NCBI GenBank assembly: GCA_050053595.1
Contig: JASFTK010000008.1
Span: forward strand, 1 to 31,618
Reading direction: 5' to 3'
DNA length: 31,618 bases
Source: GCA-2726865 sp050053595
GTDB lineage: Archaea > Thermoproteota > Bathyarchaeia > TCS64
Shown here one piece after another: positions 31,546 to 31,618 of the stretch. The position numbers and the translations under genes are program-made. Positions within the stretch are counted from its first letter, which is position 1. Every line of letters begins with the position of its first letter. The notes under the pieces were generated by a model. The model ran no database searches and had not been told where the DNA came from. It was given only the letters and a program-made list of their open reading frames with translations.

Positions 31546-31618
31546 ATTACTGACCCAAAGGGACTTAGAACCATTGTTCATTTAAATGTTTCACTTAAAC
31601 CAATAAAAAAAATTGGAT

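Noticed and set aside
1..31618. CRISPR array, insertion sequence, integrase or prophage
   Set aside because: No regular direct repeats, transposase motifs or terminal inverted repeats were seen; genes look like core chromosome.

Overview
The window is a gene-dense, GC-rich piece of an archaeal chromosome with no rRNA, tRNA, CRISPR array or insertion sequence that I can recognise. Archaeal markers are abundant: aIF5A with deoxyhypusine synthase, AglB-type oligosaccharyltransferase, SRP54, ribosomal proteins L21e and L10e, RNA polymerase subunit RpoF (Rpb4), the DUF655 protein, Dph2, and many short 5' leaders with TATA boxes about 25-33 bases before the start codon. The gene set suits an uncultured TACK lineage such as Bathyarchaeia. 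That placement is inference from gene content only; an Asgard or other deep archaeon is not excluded.

Layout. 1-894 is the 5' part of a metallo-beta-lactamase/rhodanese gene that runs off the left edge. 1.2-5.2 kb holds an atypical SDR, the dys-eif5A pair, a frameshifted radical SAM/SPASM gene, a parvulin and a small DUF2153-like protein. 5.2-8.0 kb holds AglB and a small metallophosphoesterase. 8.1-11.9 kb is the most coherent metabolic block: a proteasome-assembly-chaperone-4-like protein overlapping a UbiD-family decarboxylase, an ICMT-like membrane methyltransferase, and both subunits of an aconitase-X enzyme. UbiD plus two-subunit aconitase X is the signature of the archaeal mevalonate pathway (phosphomevalonate dehydratase and anhydromevalonate phosphate decarboxylase), which feeds isoprenoid lipid synthesis. 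12-17.2 kb carries a PRTase-like protein, an M24 peptidase, thymidylate kinase, an EamA transporter, a zinc-ribbon protein, a frameshifted 3-methyladenine glycosylase and a methyltransferase. 17.3-21.3 kb is a minus-strand AAA+/VWA two-gene unit and an aldo-keto reductase with two Fe-S motifs. 21.5-24.1 kb has a URO-D-family protein, a single-finger C2H2 protein, a winged-helix protein and a stand-alone pyruvate-kinase C-terminal domain. 24.2-26.8 kb is the translation/transcription cluster SRP54-L21e-RpoF-DUF655. The right end has a divergent class III aminotransferase/M20 amidohydrolase pair, L10e, Dph2 and a small zinc ribbon with a clear terminator.

Things worth attention: the mevalonate cluster with its probable CTG start; a eukaryote-like PAC4 chaperone; two genes broken by single-base indels at homopolymers; several enzymes with altered catalytic motifs (SDR without its Ser, MBL with HxNxDY, PRTase with EP in place of the acidic pair); and an AAA+/VWA machine with a four-cysteine insert.
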